From Acanthosoma haemorrhoidale (Eukaryota; Arthropoda; Insecta; Hemiptera; Acanthosomatidae), in contig OV884009.1 of assembly GCA_930367205.1 (NCBI GenBank), positions 98,539,189 through 98,603,188 of the forward strand: a DNA stretch of 64,000 bases, written 5' to 3'. Position 1 is the first letter of the stretch, and every line of letters starts with the position of its first letter. Position numbers and translations under genes: made by a program. Shown piece after piece: positions 46,771-58,444 of the stretch. The notes under the pieces were generated by a model. The model saw only the letters and a list, made by a program, of their open reading frames with translations. It made no database searches and was not told the origin of the DNA.

Positions 46771-47550
46771 ACAGCCCAGAGACCTCCAAAATCCACATGG
46801 TTGTCACCTCCCTCCCATGCGAGAGAGGAAACGGAGTCTTGGAAAGTCCCCCACGCTCCTCCGTCAACTGCGTCACCCGATACGAGCCAGCAGAGGGTAA
46901 CCAAGTGCGACCCACATACGCTCAGGACATGATTGGAGAAACGAGCCATTGCCAGGACTCCCACTATTACGCATTTATAGCAGGTCACGGGGCTACTGCC
47001 GTTTTAGTCTCCGAGTAGGATTACAGGGATGAGTGGTGCAGTGCAATGATTGTGCTACAGGATTAGGGTGGTTGGAAAGGCTACTGTGGGATTTCATAAA
47101 CTTGGAAGGGATGAGTTCAAGAGTGTAGGGTATGTAAAGATCATTATGAATGGTTTTGTTGCTGACATAATAAGGGGCATTTAATATTGTTCTCAGGACA
47201 TTTGATTGAAACGATTGGATGCGCTTGATGTTCTATTTTTGTGCTGTCCCCTATAGCTCTATTCCGTATGTCCAGATTAGCTTAAGTATAACTTTGTAAA
47301 TTAGTAATTTGTTTTCTATCGCGAGATGGGATGTCCTTTGAAGTAGTATGTACAGTTGTCCAAAGCGTCTGTTTAGCCTTCTTGCCTGTTCTTGTCTTTT
47401 TAGCGTCGTATGTGGGTTTCAGGTCAGTCGTTTGTCGAGATGGAAGCCTAAGTACCGTACTAACTTGGACACAAGGAGAGGAATGGAATTTAAAGAAACT
47501 AGCAGACAAGACTTGCGTCAGAGGGTGAAGGTAATGTGGGAACATTTGAA
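46771..47550 (-). mobile_element. Jockey family 1 LINE, ORF2 C-terminus and proximal 3' untranslated region
   Basis: On the minus strand the fragment starts at about 47550 in SLV-type codons after WRIKVNE-CSHITFTL, shows HTRRQTTDLKP-like codons and NLKRQELNRRL, then WTYGIELWGTA, VLRTILNAPYYVSN, LELIPSKFMKSH and the LKRQ-type ending. The GC-rich 3' untranslated region follows (GACGGAGGAGCGTGGGGGAC) down to CTCTGGGCTGT at 46771, where it stops. The usual ATGAATGAG tail is missing, so unlike other copies this one is truncated at its 3' side. Frameshifts are present in ORF2. Confidence 0.85.
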
Positions 47551-47904
47551 TGAAACAATCAAAGAAATCTTGAAAACGGGTTTACAAATGAATCCTTGGA
47601 GTAACTACAATTTTTCATAGCGCTATGTTTTTGGCAACATCAATTATTTATGTAGTTTGTACGTATAAATATACATTTATAAACTGCATTTTGCTGTGGA
47701 CGATATCTTCAGGTCACCGATGCGATAAGCCACCTTCGTGGCCAATGTCACGCCATTCGCCCATGCAATAACATTTTAATTACCATCCACTTATTTCTCT
47801 TATTACCGGCAATGTATAATTCTTATTCATGGCCTTTTATACAATAGATAGCGACACTATAACTGACTCTATGCTCCGTAGTTTGTCTTTTATTACTCGA
47901 CTTT
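47551..47904. other. AT-rich DNA, nothing recognised
   Basis: No supportable feature. Confidence 0.45.
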
Positions 47905-48245
47905 TGTAAATATTGAGTCACTGGGAGTTGTAGCACTGGTCAATTTTCTCCCCTCATGCCTTGAGTGTCTGCGGCTTTCACGTTCTTCATTAGCCTCCAC
48001 TGGCCTTATGTAATGTTGACGTGGCTGCAGGCGTAACGTGGGTGATCTCCCCAATCCTTCCCTCCTTCCGGTTTGGTGACAATTCACTGGGCTATCTATA
48101 TATATATATAATATTCTATGAATGTACAATCTAAACACTGCATGAATGGAATATTGTAAATATGGTGTGAACGAGATCATTCATCGCAACTATAGCCCTA
48201 TTAGGGCAGATCATTATATTTACTTCAATTAAACATTTATAAAAA
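47905..48245 (+). mobile_element. Jockey subfamily 3' end, diverged
   Basis: The layout parallels the family 1 untranslated region (GACGTGGCTGCAGGCGTAAC, GGGTGATCTCCCCAATCC, CACTGGGCTATC), but the sequence is diverged. It is followed by TATGAATGTACAATC, then the ATGAATGGAATATTGTAAAT block, GTGTGAACGAGATCATTC and a tail AGCCCTATTAGGGCAGATCA ending in AATTAAACATTTATAAAAA. It represents a related subfamily with its own 3' end, also seen at 6905, 46433 and 49300. A TA-dinucleotide run splits it near 48092-48112. Confidence 0.75.
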
Positions 48246-48454
48246 CGGAATATCCACTACTTGAGCCTTTGCTAGTTACTCAATTGTTTTCATTATTTCC
48301 CATCATAGAGTTATATCATTATAGATATTTTCTTTTTTTTCTGCGTTTTATTTGGTGTACTGGTTAGTATCCATAAAACGGTTTTTAGGTAGTTGGCTAG
48401 AAAACTGGAGAGAGTTCACACGAATGAATGAAACCTTACTTTAATATAATGGTC

Positions 48455-48600
48455 CTGTCGATCTAGCCACTGTCCGGAGGCCGTCAGAAAGATATATATG
48501 TAAACCTGTGGTATCTGACCTTTCTTGTTGATGGCCTAGTCGGCGTCAGCTTAATTCGTATTTGTTTATTGTCTGACTCTCAATATATTAATATTCTTGT
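48455..48600 (-). repeat. LTR fragment (solo-LTR family), U5 part
   Basis: Reverse complement of the segment around 55690-55820 of the solo LTR: CCACTGTCCGGAGGCCGTCA, the AAACCTGTGGTATCTGACC block and GATGGCCTAGTCGGCGTCAG. It is truncated on both sides. Confidence 0.65.
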
Positions 48601-48718
48601 TGCCTAGACAACTTTGAATATTTGTTCTTGTTATTCCATGGAGACAATATGCCAGAATAAAAGTTGATGGTCTTTCATTCATTTAATAAAAATTTGTAAA
48701 ATTTATTTGTCTACGGAT

Positions 48719-49100
48719 TCATCAAACGAGAATCCGGGAATTTATTTTATTTTTTATTCTATAGCCAGAAAAAGTGTATAATATTTCCTTTGCCATTTTT
48801 GATGTATGTACTAAAATTTTGTCGCTCAATTCATATTTAAATTAAAGGGTATATTTTAATTACTCTTTAGTATTGTAAGAGTTTATTTTAAGTAACATAA
48901 AACTGTTAAAATATTATAATCTTTATTTTCATTCGCAAGAATTTCTTTTTAAGGATACCTGCTATTTTAGGATATTAGGATCTAGTGTGCTATTCGCAGA
49001 AAAGAAAATAAGTCTTATTTCATGTCAGGCCATTTTTATCTTTATGTGGACTACGATAACTTTGGAATTTTGTATTAAAGTGCTATTTATATATAAAAAA
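48719..49100 (+). repeat. Dispersed repeat R1, copy 2
   Basis: Inverted relative to 45770-46400, about 2.3 kb away. It lacks the LINE insertion of copy 1, giving the pre-insertion site at about 48970-48995. Ends are approximate; no terminal repeat or duplicated target was identified. Confidence 0.85.
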
Positions 49101-49299
49101 GAATTGAAGTAATTGGCATGAAAGAGAAAACTCCATTTAAATTGAAGAAATAACTTATTTCAAATGGGTCATTTGGTTAGAGGAGTAGCGTGAGTGTCTC
49201 GCCGATCTGCCTTCTCTACAGGAGGAAGGTTTACGTTGCAGGTGAATCGAAGGACTCCTCAGAATGTAACAGCGTATCGATAAGAGAGTCAATGTAATA

Positions 49300-49395
49300 T
49301 TGTCACTATGCAATGAATGAATCATTCGCCACTACTTCCTACTACCCTCTTAGGGCGCATTTATTATTTTCTTTAAGTAATGATTTATAAAAGAA
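49300..49395 (+). repeat. Diverged Jockey-type 3' tail
   Basis: ATGCAATGAATGAATCATTC, the TACTACCCTCTTAGGGCGCA stretch and an end in TTTAAGTAATGATTTATAAA match the tail of the subfamily at 47905-48245. Confidence 0.5.
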
Positions 49396-49478
49396 AACTT
49401 CTGTTTTTTCCTACTCCGCATTTCAGCCGGTTATTAGCATATATCAAGGTCTTTTGCACAATTATTTTTTGATTTACT

Positions 49479-49739
49479 ACTACCAGCTTTCCGGTGACGC
49501 GGCTGACGGAGGAGCGTGGGGGGACTTCCCAAGACTCCGCTTCCTCTTTCGCACGCGAGGGAGGTAACAATGTGGATTTGGGAGGCCTCTGGGCTGTTTG
49601 TAAATACTGTATGAATGAGTGAGTGAATGATGAATTGTAAATATTGTATGACTGAGAACATTTATCTCAATTACTTATTGCCTAATAAGGCAGATTGTAA
49701 TTTTAGCACAATAAAGAAGTCATAATTGTTAACTACCAG
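49479..49739 (+). mobile_element. Jockey family 1 3' end, 245-bp insertion
   Basis: The insert begins in the GC-rich untranslated region (GGTGACGCGGCTGACGGAGG), has GGCCTCTGGGCTG, the two ATGAATGAG-type motifs, TTATTGCCTAATAAGGCAGA and AATTTTAGCACAATAAAG, and ends near 49731. Direct repeats ACTACCAG at 49479-49486 and 49732-49739 are the likely target duplication. The insert is non-coding and 5'-truncated. Confidence 0.85.
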
Positions 49740-52700
49740 GTTTAGTTCGTTTATGAAATTTTGGGTCGATTTAAAATATAATTGTCAGAATATTTCAAGG
49801 ATTCAAATATGAAATTTTTCTCAACTTAGATTGTATTATTTGTTTATTATATCCGAACGCATTTAGTAGTAAATAGCCATCCTTTTTGATGTGATTAATT
49901 AATTATTTGTGGTTAATTTTCGTTGCGGCGTTGACATGATTTTTATTATTCAATAATAATCCGCTATGGGTTTGTCCATGGCTGTCAGAATATATGATGG
50001 GGTGTAATGCTGCGTAACCTTCCTCTGTCCAGAAGTGGAAGGAGCTCCAGGGACCAGCGCACTTCGCCATCTCTAGGGGAGTGATGCAGGTTGAACTGCT
50101 GTAATATCAGGGGTGCTCACCTTGAAGGCACCGTTGGGCCAAGATGGACTGGAGTACCTTTGTAAATAGCAATAAGGTTGCCTAAGGTAAATAAAAATAC
50201 GAAAAAGAAATATATAACCGCCTTTACCCGTGAGGGAACCCCGTCTGGAAAACGAATCCCGTGATATGGGGGGAGGGAAGTTGTAATGCTGCAAGTTAAA
50301 ACAATCATATTGATAAGGAAACGTCTCTGCGTCTGGCTATTTATTAACTTAGCAGGGATAACGTTTCTTATTTGCTCCGATAGTTAATTTTTCTACGTCA
50401 TAAACACATATTTGGGACATTTGGAAATAAATATATTACTCCTTATTTGTGCCGTTCTGTCGGTTGAATCCTTTACCAGGAAGCTCGACTTTAGGAACGT
50501 CATTAAAAGATAAAGTTACCTGTTACTTTGTGGTTGTTCGAAAATTGGAAAAGGACGAAAATTCCGCGTGGTAAGTTTTGAATAATACAATACAACAGAG
50601 CGTACATTCTGACAAACCTTAATATCCGGCCTTAAGCATAAGTATAGAAATAGAAAATTACATAATTATTGTTAAACTGCGAGTTGATTATTATTGTTGA
50701 CAGTGAGTATGTTATATATTTGGATTGATTTGAGTGGATGTATTCGCTGACATATTGGTATTTATAAAAAGTTGATAGAATAATGGGTTTCATCAAATTT
50801 AATTACAGAGGACATTAGTGTCTGAAGCGTATTTTTATATGAGATGGGAGTAAGATTTGGTAAGTTGTAATAAGGCACGGAGTCGCCCATAAGTAAATTT
50901 GGTGAAAATGTTCTCTTCATTAAGCTAAGGTGAAATCCGTGGGAATTGTAGGTGTATTGGATATGGTAACTGAGAAAATACTAACAACAATAGGGAAATG
51001 GGCTAAAAAACTAAGAAGACGTGTTAGGAAGCTGTTTCGTGTCTAAGGCAGAGATGGTTGCTGGGATGTTGCAAGGATTAATCATCCGATCGGCTCACCC
51101 ATTGTTGGCTTTTTCTCTTTGGACAGTTTAAATTATATTTAATAAATATATTTATAAAAAGTACCTTTACGAATTCATTTACAAAAATAAATGTAATAAT
51201 GTGATTCTTTTTATAGGAGTATTTTTTAAACTGCAGTTTAAACAATTTATTTTTTTTATATAGCTGGAATCCACCCCTAGTGTTTATGCCAAGTATCATT
51301 TATCAGAAGCACATATCATGTTTTGCCGTTTTTTACTAATCACAAAAACTTTCTTTTTCACTTTAATGCTTGTTTATTTATCATTTTCTAAGAAAAATTT
51401 TTCTTTTAATTAATAAAATAAGGTTCAGCATTTCTTTAAGAAAAATTGGTTCCATGTTTAGATTTAAATGAAGAAGTGGAAACTTAACGTTAAAGTAGAC
51501 AGTCTTATATTTTGTGGGATTGATCAAACTATTTTTAATAATAATTAACGGGAAAGAGGAGATATTTATGTAAACATGGCCGGGGCTGCATGAAATCTCT
51601 TAGGCTGCACTCTCGCACCTTGCAAACTTAAGAAGACTTTGCCTGTTGAAAAACGCAATTAGTGTTTCTTCAATTTATGTCTTATTTCGTCTATGTATAT
51701 TTCACCAATACAGTTCAGTTCATGATAAATGTATCAACGAACTAGTTTATTCCTAAATTTCAGTGCATCTGCTCTCAGCTTCTCATTAATATCTCGATTC
51801 ATTCATATTTTCACTATGCCTGTCTATTATAGGCAATATGTAAATAATAATTATACGATACATGGCATCAGAAATAAATTAAAATTCAATTTGCTGTCAC
51901 TGAACATTTGTATAATTGAATTAGTTCTACTAGAATTATTCCATTCATTCCGATTCCATTAAGAACATGAGAGGATATGAATCCGCAATTGGAAATGTCT
52001 ATTGTTGATACAATATTACAATAGATTGATAATCAATGTTTTCATATTAAAATTTGTCACGGGGAGTGGGGATATTGTTCGATGGTCCAATTACGCATTG
52101 CATTATACACATCTCAATTTGTGGCATTTATTAATGAATCAGAATGTATTATCTGTATAGCCAAACTTACAGGCTCAGTCATATTGGACCCCTCGTGGCC
52201 TGCATTCGCGCACGTTTTCCACAATGGCCTCCTGATTCATTTCAAACAGAACAATGCACGTCACTGTAATATTTTTAGCTTGGCTTTAGTCCAGATCGGA
52301 TTTATGACCCGTTCCTGCACTTGCTCACAAAGGACCAATTTTACAATCCTTCTGAAATTGTAAAAGTATATTCAACTACACCCCTTATTGGGCTTAATGT
52401 GTGTTAGTTAGTTATAATAACGGCCAATAGGAGAAAAACATATTAAATTTGGAAATAGGCTATTCCCTGTTCTATTGATTTACAAACCCGATAATATGTC
52501 AAAGAATTATACTTATATGTTTTAATTTTTATAAAATATTAAAATTTATTATTTCCACCTTTTACATCGGTTCATTCAAAATGTTTTATTCGTTCTAATA
52601 AGAATATTCATTTTCAGAATAAGAAATTGATCAAGGCATTAAATTTAAAACAAATCTATGATTCGTAATAGGGTAAGTATGAAGAATCAATAGAGAATAT

Positions 52701-54069
52701 AGAACTTTTTGAATATAATAAATCAAATTAATCTGTAGTTATTCCAATAAACGTATTCAGTTATAATACGAAAGGCCTCTGTTATTTAGAGACAACAATG
52801 ATATCGCGAAGGGATATGTTTATTTTGCCCCTACGATTAAAGTACTGATATCAACTATTTAGATGTGAATAATTATGTAACATTATTTCGATTTCTTAGC
52901 CGCCTTTAGTGTTGGTGGACCTTCGAGAAAGTAGGCGTTGTGGGCAATAATAACAAGCAAGTGTAAACCAATATACGATGTCGATCTAGCAGTGCATGTA
53001 GGCATGGTACAATCGGGGTGTCTTAATCATATCCTAATCTACTGTCTACTGTCCGGTCTTGTCATTAGTACTAGTGAATATATAACCATTAAAAAATTAA
53101 GTATCAATCACAATTTGTTGTGAAAATCAGAAAAGTACACTTTTAAGTAGGTTAAGACGGTTTTGAGAAAACTCAAAGGTGTTTTAAAAGCGTTTTCATA
53201 GTCTGAAGGAAGGATTTTTTTTTGTTTTTCACAATACTAAAAAAAAGCTATTTACTTAGAGCCGTCAAGGGTCCACAGGGTCGTTGGAGACCTTACAAAA
53301 GCTTAAGACAACCCGCGAGAGACCAGACAGAAGTCCAAGCGATGGGCCACTAGTTGAGACCCCTGAGAGTTGACAACTTGAATATGGTAGTCATCTGAGT
53401 AGTTACTCTAGGATTTTGAGTAGTTACTCAAAATTAGGATGATTAAAAATTTGAGTTTGTTAATAGGGTTCTTAGGTAACCTCAACTCATTACAATATCC
53501 TCAGATTGCCTCATCTATGATTTTTATATTTTAGTTTTGAATTTTAAGCACAGGGTCATGCGAAGGCAAGGTTTTTAGATTCTTATAAATAGTGTAATAT
53601 TCGCACATTTGTTTACATAAAACATGTAAAAAATTAATTAGTGAAAACCGCATTATAACGTGTCCATACCACGGGGGGAAATAACGTTCTTTTATCGTTT
53701 TTGACAGGCATTAATTAATGACTAACGAGTTAATCGACTCCAACAATTGACTCATTATTTTTATCTGGCAAATAAATAATTTATCTCTGTAATTCGTAGA
53801 TGGGTGGTGGTAGGGGGGGATTTATCAAGTGCTCACTTCCCTTCCTGTTGACACAACGTCCTGTTTGGTTATTGAAAATGATCAACAGGAGAGGAATGAC
53901 GTTATTTGAGTTTATAAATCAAGAGCTCTTGCCGGGTCTAATCTAAACTGTAGCGGTAAACAGTGAGTGGTCTTGTGTTTTGTTTAAGTTGATGCACCCA
54001 GTTGCTCTCCTGGACTTGTATTTATAGCATCTTGGAGGAAGGGAGGGCCCTAAACAATACCGCACTGGG
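49740..54069. other. AT-rich DNA, no supportable gene
   Basis: The longest stretch without a recognised feature. A GC-richer patch lies at 49980-50290. Within it, GTGAGGGAACCCCGTCTGG (about 50230) is shared with 54540-54560, a hint of a small dispersed repeat. Other patches at 50880-51070 and 53270-53400 show no domain. Open frames are short and AT-rich. Confidence 0.4.
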
Positions 54070-54410
<341 letters not shown>

Positions 54411-54825
54411 TCACAATACAATTAAACCGGGTTAAAAGAACAAAAGGTTCGCTGCCCGTGTAACGAAGCCAATTGCACTGAAATATGTGCGCCACTGGCG
54501 ACGAAATACCCCATGGTCCCGTCAACAGTGAGCGAGACGCATGAGGGAACCCCGTCTGGGACACGGATTTTTCCAGTGACCACTTAACTTCGGCGTATTT
54601 TCCGATTCAAAAAGGCTTTTTCTATTAACCAACTATAAAGTAATTGTACCAACTTCTTCACCACGAATAAATAGAAGTTCCTCTCTTCTCGGCCCAGAAA
54701 ATACCCACCTAAGTTTCCATACTTTAATAATAAAAACGTTAAGCGTCAGTTAAGAGAGGGGGCAACTAGTGCATGAAACAGTTGTCCCCACTAGGGGCGC
54801 GGTTGAGGCTCAGCTTCTGACCAGC

Positions 54826-54835
54826 TTATATAAGA
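54826..54835 (+). promoter_or_regulatory. TATA box of the solo LTR
   Basis: TTATATAAGA lies about 180 bases inside the LTR and upstream of the R-like region. The equivalent position in the copies at 5899-5912 and 18912-18920 also has a TATA-like sequence on the element's sense strand. It is a plausible core promoter; activity is not implied. Confidence 0.5.
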
Positions 54836-54850
54836 CCCAGATTCGGAACA

Positions 54851-55068
54851 TTTTCTTAAGGTGAGCCCCATCACCTAGTATTTATATATTGCATTGTAAT
54901 TTTAACGTCAACCTGTTTTTGTTATGTAACCCAACCTCCTTCGAATGCATCAGCGCATCGCAGTAAGAGGAGAAATTGTTAAATTGAACTTTGTAATTGC
55001 AAATTGTAAATTGTTAAAAAATTTATTAATAAAGGGGTTTAGAAATTAAAAAAAAAAACCTTTTCTTA
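54851..55068 (+). mobile_element. 202-bp poly-A retroposon nested in the LTR
   Basis: Direct repeats TTTTCTTA at 54851-54858 and 55061-55068 flank an insert that ends AATAAAGGGGTTTAGAAATT plus 11 A. A polyadenylation signal followed by an A-tail and target duplication indicates retroposition. The sequence is not related to the Jockey tails of the window; it may be a truncated LINE of another family or a processed transcript. No other LTR copy carries it. Confidence 0.7.
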
Positions 55069-55102
55069 GAGTCTCGGAACCCGGCACCTGAAGTGAACAC
55101 TG

Positions 55103-55308
<206 letters not shown>

Positions 55309-55896
55309 ACTGGCGCTTGCTGCTCTACTCAAACCATGGCTTTCCTATTCAACTAGCTCTGCATCTCTTTTTCCTAACCTCGCTATGTTTTAGTCCGGCG
55401 TTGTCAGACCCCACACCTTCCTAGTGGGGTTCTCTCCCTTCGGTTCGCTACAACTAGCACCTCCTTGGAAAAGATCTCTTCCTTGGGAACGATGCTCGTC
55501 GGGGCCCTGCAAACTTTAACTAGTAGTGTCTCCCCCAGTGATCCAGTCGGCCTCTCTGCGGTACACATTCGCCTCTGGGATTAGGACGATTTTCCCCTAC
55601 CCTTAGATACCGAGTGTGAATTCGTGGTCATTCCAAGACCACATAAACTATCTATAATGCCTACTCTGTTTCTCTTCTCCTGAACATGGAGCATTGTCGA
55701 TCTTAGCAGCTTCTAAGATCTTATGGGGTCAGATCATACGAATAAAGCTGCCCGCCGACTAGGCCGCCAGCAAAGGTCAAAGACCACAGGTCCACCCATT
55801 TTATCTCTTTCTTGACGCTCCCGGACAGTGGCCGGGTCGTAGAGACCCTAGCCCGCGGTGGGCGTCCTCCCCGCTGGGGGACGACCCTACAGTAAT

Positions 55897-56289
55897 ATCA
55901 GTTAGCATGCTTACTTCTAGGTGTGGATATCCTGTCCTGTGTTTATGTCCACCATATCACTCGTAAAGATGACCCGTCATTATCAATAGAACTGATACAT
56001 TAGAAGAATATTGAAGAACGGCCGTTATTAGGGTCAGTACATTTTGTCAAAGCGTGTCAAAATAAAAACATGAAACCTAAAAAAAATTTGTTTCAATTTA
56101 CATCTGAACAGATTATAAACAGTATTACTAAAATAAGTTGAAAGCTTATCTTTCAAGAAGGATAGAAGAAACGTATTTAATATTCAATAAATATTCTCTC
56201 ACCTGATTTTATTTCCCTGTCCATATTTTAGATGTTAAAATTTTTTTTTTAAACCTATTATATCAATGGAGATGATTTAAATAGTAAAT
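55897..56289. other. AT-rich DNA, nothing recognised
   Basis: Possibly the degraded downstream end (integrase side) of the Gypsy element on the minus strand, but no zinc-binding or DDE motif was seen. Confidence 0.35.
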
Positions 56290-56640
56290 AAACTAATCTT
56301 ATTCTCCCGACAAATTTACAAATTAGGCCAATACTCTGGCGTTCTATAATTTTATATCAATATAATAACATTGAAGCCTTGAAATCATTGAATTAAAGGA
56401 TATATCATTTCGTCATTCCTGAATTGGCAACAATATTAACTAGAAAAACGCTTATTCCTAAATCAATTTAATTAAGTGATACTGCCAATACTTGATTGCG
56501 TAACATTCCAAATGAATAATATCTAACCTGTGCTCTCTGTCTGAAAGTTTCTGAAGTAATATGCTGCAGGATGCAGTGTTATTGTGCTTGTTTAAGTGTT
56601 GTACAATACCTTTGTAACTGTCGAGGGCTTCTCATGGTCA
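56290..56640 (-). pseudogene. Gypsy RNase H remnant
   Basis: On the minus strand, in shifting frames, codons read HPAAYYFRNFQTE (family HPVAYYSRKLS), SDREHRL and ECYAI-like residues (family ERNYS--E-ECLAIV), then NDISFNSMISRLQ and VNLSGE-like residues. This order fits the RNase H domain that follows the RT in Ty3/Gypsy polyproteins. It is heavily degraded, with several frame changes, and the call rests on its position after the RT at 56660-57497. Confidence 0.5.
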
Positions 56641-56659
56641 GGATCGGTCTAGAACATAA

Positions 56660-57497
56660 TTAATCCTTCATCGTTTTAAACTTTCCTTCACACTCGTCAA
56701 TCCATTCAAATCTGACATCTTTCCTCAATAATAGATGTAGTGGTTCAAGATTCTGAGTACTATTTTGTATGCACCTCAATTTTACCAGAACAGTTAAAAA
56801 GTTACGTAGAACTTCGTACACCAGTCTTATCAGAAGGTCGCTGAATCTTTCGGATTGAGGCCAAATTCCCTGGGGTGGTGTCACCTTATACTTCGAAATC
56901 ATTTGCTCAAGATTTAGATGCAAACATTTGACCAGTTTTAATTTAAAACCTTCAGCGTCGATCACTTTTAAGAATTTTTCAAGATGTCTCAAGAAGATCG
57001 TCTCCGGGAGAAAATTAAAATATCATCCAGGCAATTAAGACAAAATTCGTCTAAATTATTTCTCGGGATAATATTTGATAATATCCTCTCAAGTGTGAAA
57101 ATTCTTAAGGTCAAAAAAAATAACTCTGAACATAAACTTTTTGTGACAAATGAGGTTTTTTCTCGGTCTTATAATTTCAGCATGATACACCGGAAATCAG
57201 AGTTAATATCCAAAACTACTGTATGAATGAGCGAGTAAATGAAAATTGTAAATAAGGTATGAATGAGATCATTTATCACAATTACTTATTGCCTAATGAG
57301 GCAGATTGTAATTTTATCATAATAAACTTTTTTTAATAAGCAAATATCCAAAACTGTGAAGTATTCACATTCACAACTTTGTCGATCACATCCTGGGTTG
57401 TTGGGAATGGAAAACATCCTGGGACTACCAATTTGATTAATTTTCTAAAGTCGATACATAAACGGGATCTCCTTCCATCATCCTTCTTCTACGCAAG
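56660..57497 (-). pseudogene. Ty3/Gypsy reverse transcriptase, interrupted
   Basis: Minus-strand codons in shifting frames give the RT in order: VILA-KKDD and RLCIDFRKLIKLVVPGCFPF (family KKDG-WR-C-DYRKLN--T--D-YP-P); FTVLD with the insertion point; DREKTSFVT (family DR-KTAF-T); CLDDILIFSR near 57005-57035 (catalytic YLDDIL box, with C for Y). The connection follows: HLEKFLKVIDAEGFKLKLVK, PPQGIWPQSERFSDLL, YEVLRNFLTVLV and RFEWIDECEGKFKTMK (family F-WT-EC--AF--LK), in the 110-codon frame 56992-56660. A Jockey tail is inserted at 57218-57342. At the upstream edge the RT sequence merges into the 83-bp tandem array. Multiple stops make it a pseudogene. Confidence 0.85.
57205..57355 (+). mobile_element. 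125-bp Jockey tail inserted in the Gypsy RT, 13-bp target duplication
   Basis: The insert (57218-57342) carries ACTGTATGAATGAGCGAG, a second ATGAATGAG, TTATTGCCTAATGAGGCAGA and TTTTATCATAATAAAC with a T-rich end. It is flanked by perfect 13-bp repeats AATATCCAAAACT at 57205-57217 and 57343-57355. Removing it rejoins the Gypsy RT codons around FTVLD. Confidence 0.93.
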
Positions 57498-58338
57498 AAT
57501 AACATTGGAAGCGAATGAAGAAAGATTCCTCAATGATTCCAGCTTGAAGTAATCTCTTGATTCGAGTCCTTGTACACGAGGGTAACAGTAGAAGCGAATG
57601 GAGAGAGATTCCTCAATGATTCCAGCTTGTGGAAATTCCTTGATTCGAGTCCTTGTGTGCAAGGGTAACAGTGGAATCGAATGGAAAGAGATTCCTCAAT
57701 GATTCCAGCTTGTAGTGATCCCTTGATTCGAGTCCTTGTATGCAAAGGTAACAGTGGAATCGAATGGAGAGAGATTCCTCAATGATTCCAGCTTGTAGTA
57801 ATCCCTAGATTTGAGTCCTTGTATGCAAAGGTAACAGTGGAATCGAATAGAGAGAGATTCCTCAATGATTCCAGCTTGTAGTAATTCTTTGATTCGAGTC
57901 CTTGTATGCAAAGATAACAGTGGAATCGAATGGAGAGAGATTCTTCAATAATTCCAGGTTGTAGTAATCCCTAGATTCGAGTCCTTGTGTGCAAAGGTAA
58001 CAGTGGAATCGAATGGAAAGAGATTCCTCAATGATTCCAGCTTGTGGTAATTCCTTGATTCGAGTCCTTGTGTGCAAAGGTAACAGTGGAATCGAATGGA
58101 AAGAGATTCCTCAATGATTCCAGCTTGTAGTGATCCCTTGATTCGAGTCCTTGTATGCAAAGGTAACAGTGGAATCGAATGGAGAGAGATTCCTCAATGA
58201 TTCCAGCTTGTAGTAATCCCTAGATTTGAGTCCTTGTATGCAAAGGTAAAAGTGGAATCGAATGGAGAGAGATTCCTCAATGATTCCAGCTTGTAGCAAT
58301 CCATTGATTCGAGTCCTTCTTGTACACGAAGGTAACAG
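57497..58338. repeat. 83-bp tandem array A, about 10 copies, derived from Gypsy RT coding sequence
   Basis: Period 83 bp, core GATTCCTCAATGATTCCAGC. On the minus strand the unit reads RIKELLQAGIIEESLS in one frame and SPFASTVTLV in another: the start of a Gypsy RT (family LL--GIIE-S-SPFASPVVLV) rotated by frame because 83 is not a multiple of three. The neighbouring single-copy RT continues directly from the array (57497). Variant units repeat every 415 bp (57715 and 58130), a five-unit higher-order repeat. The 71-codon minus-strand frames spaced by 83 or 166 bases are by-products of the array. Confidence 0.93.
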
Positions 58339-58444
58339 ATATAAGCTTTTTTATTGTGATAAAATTACAATCTGCCTTACTAGGCAATAGGTCATTAAGA
58401 TATACAATCATTCATACCATATTTACATTTCATCATTCACTCGC

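Noticed and set aside
57530..58299. Series of 71-codon minus-strand frames as a tandem gene family
   Set aside because: They are the same 83-bp unit read through three frames, not separate genes.
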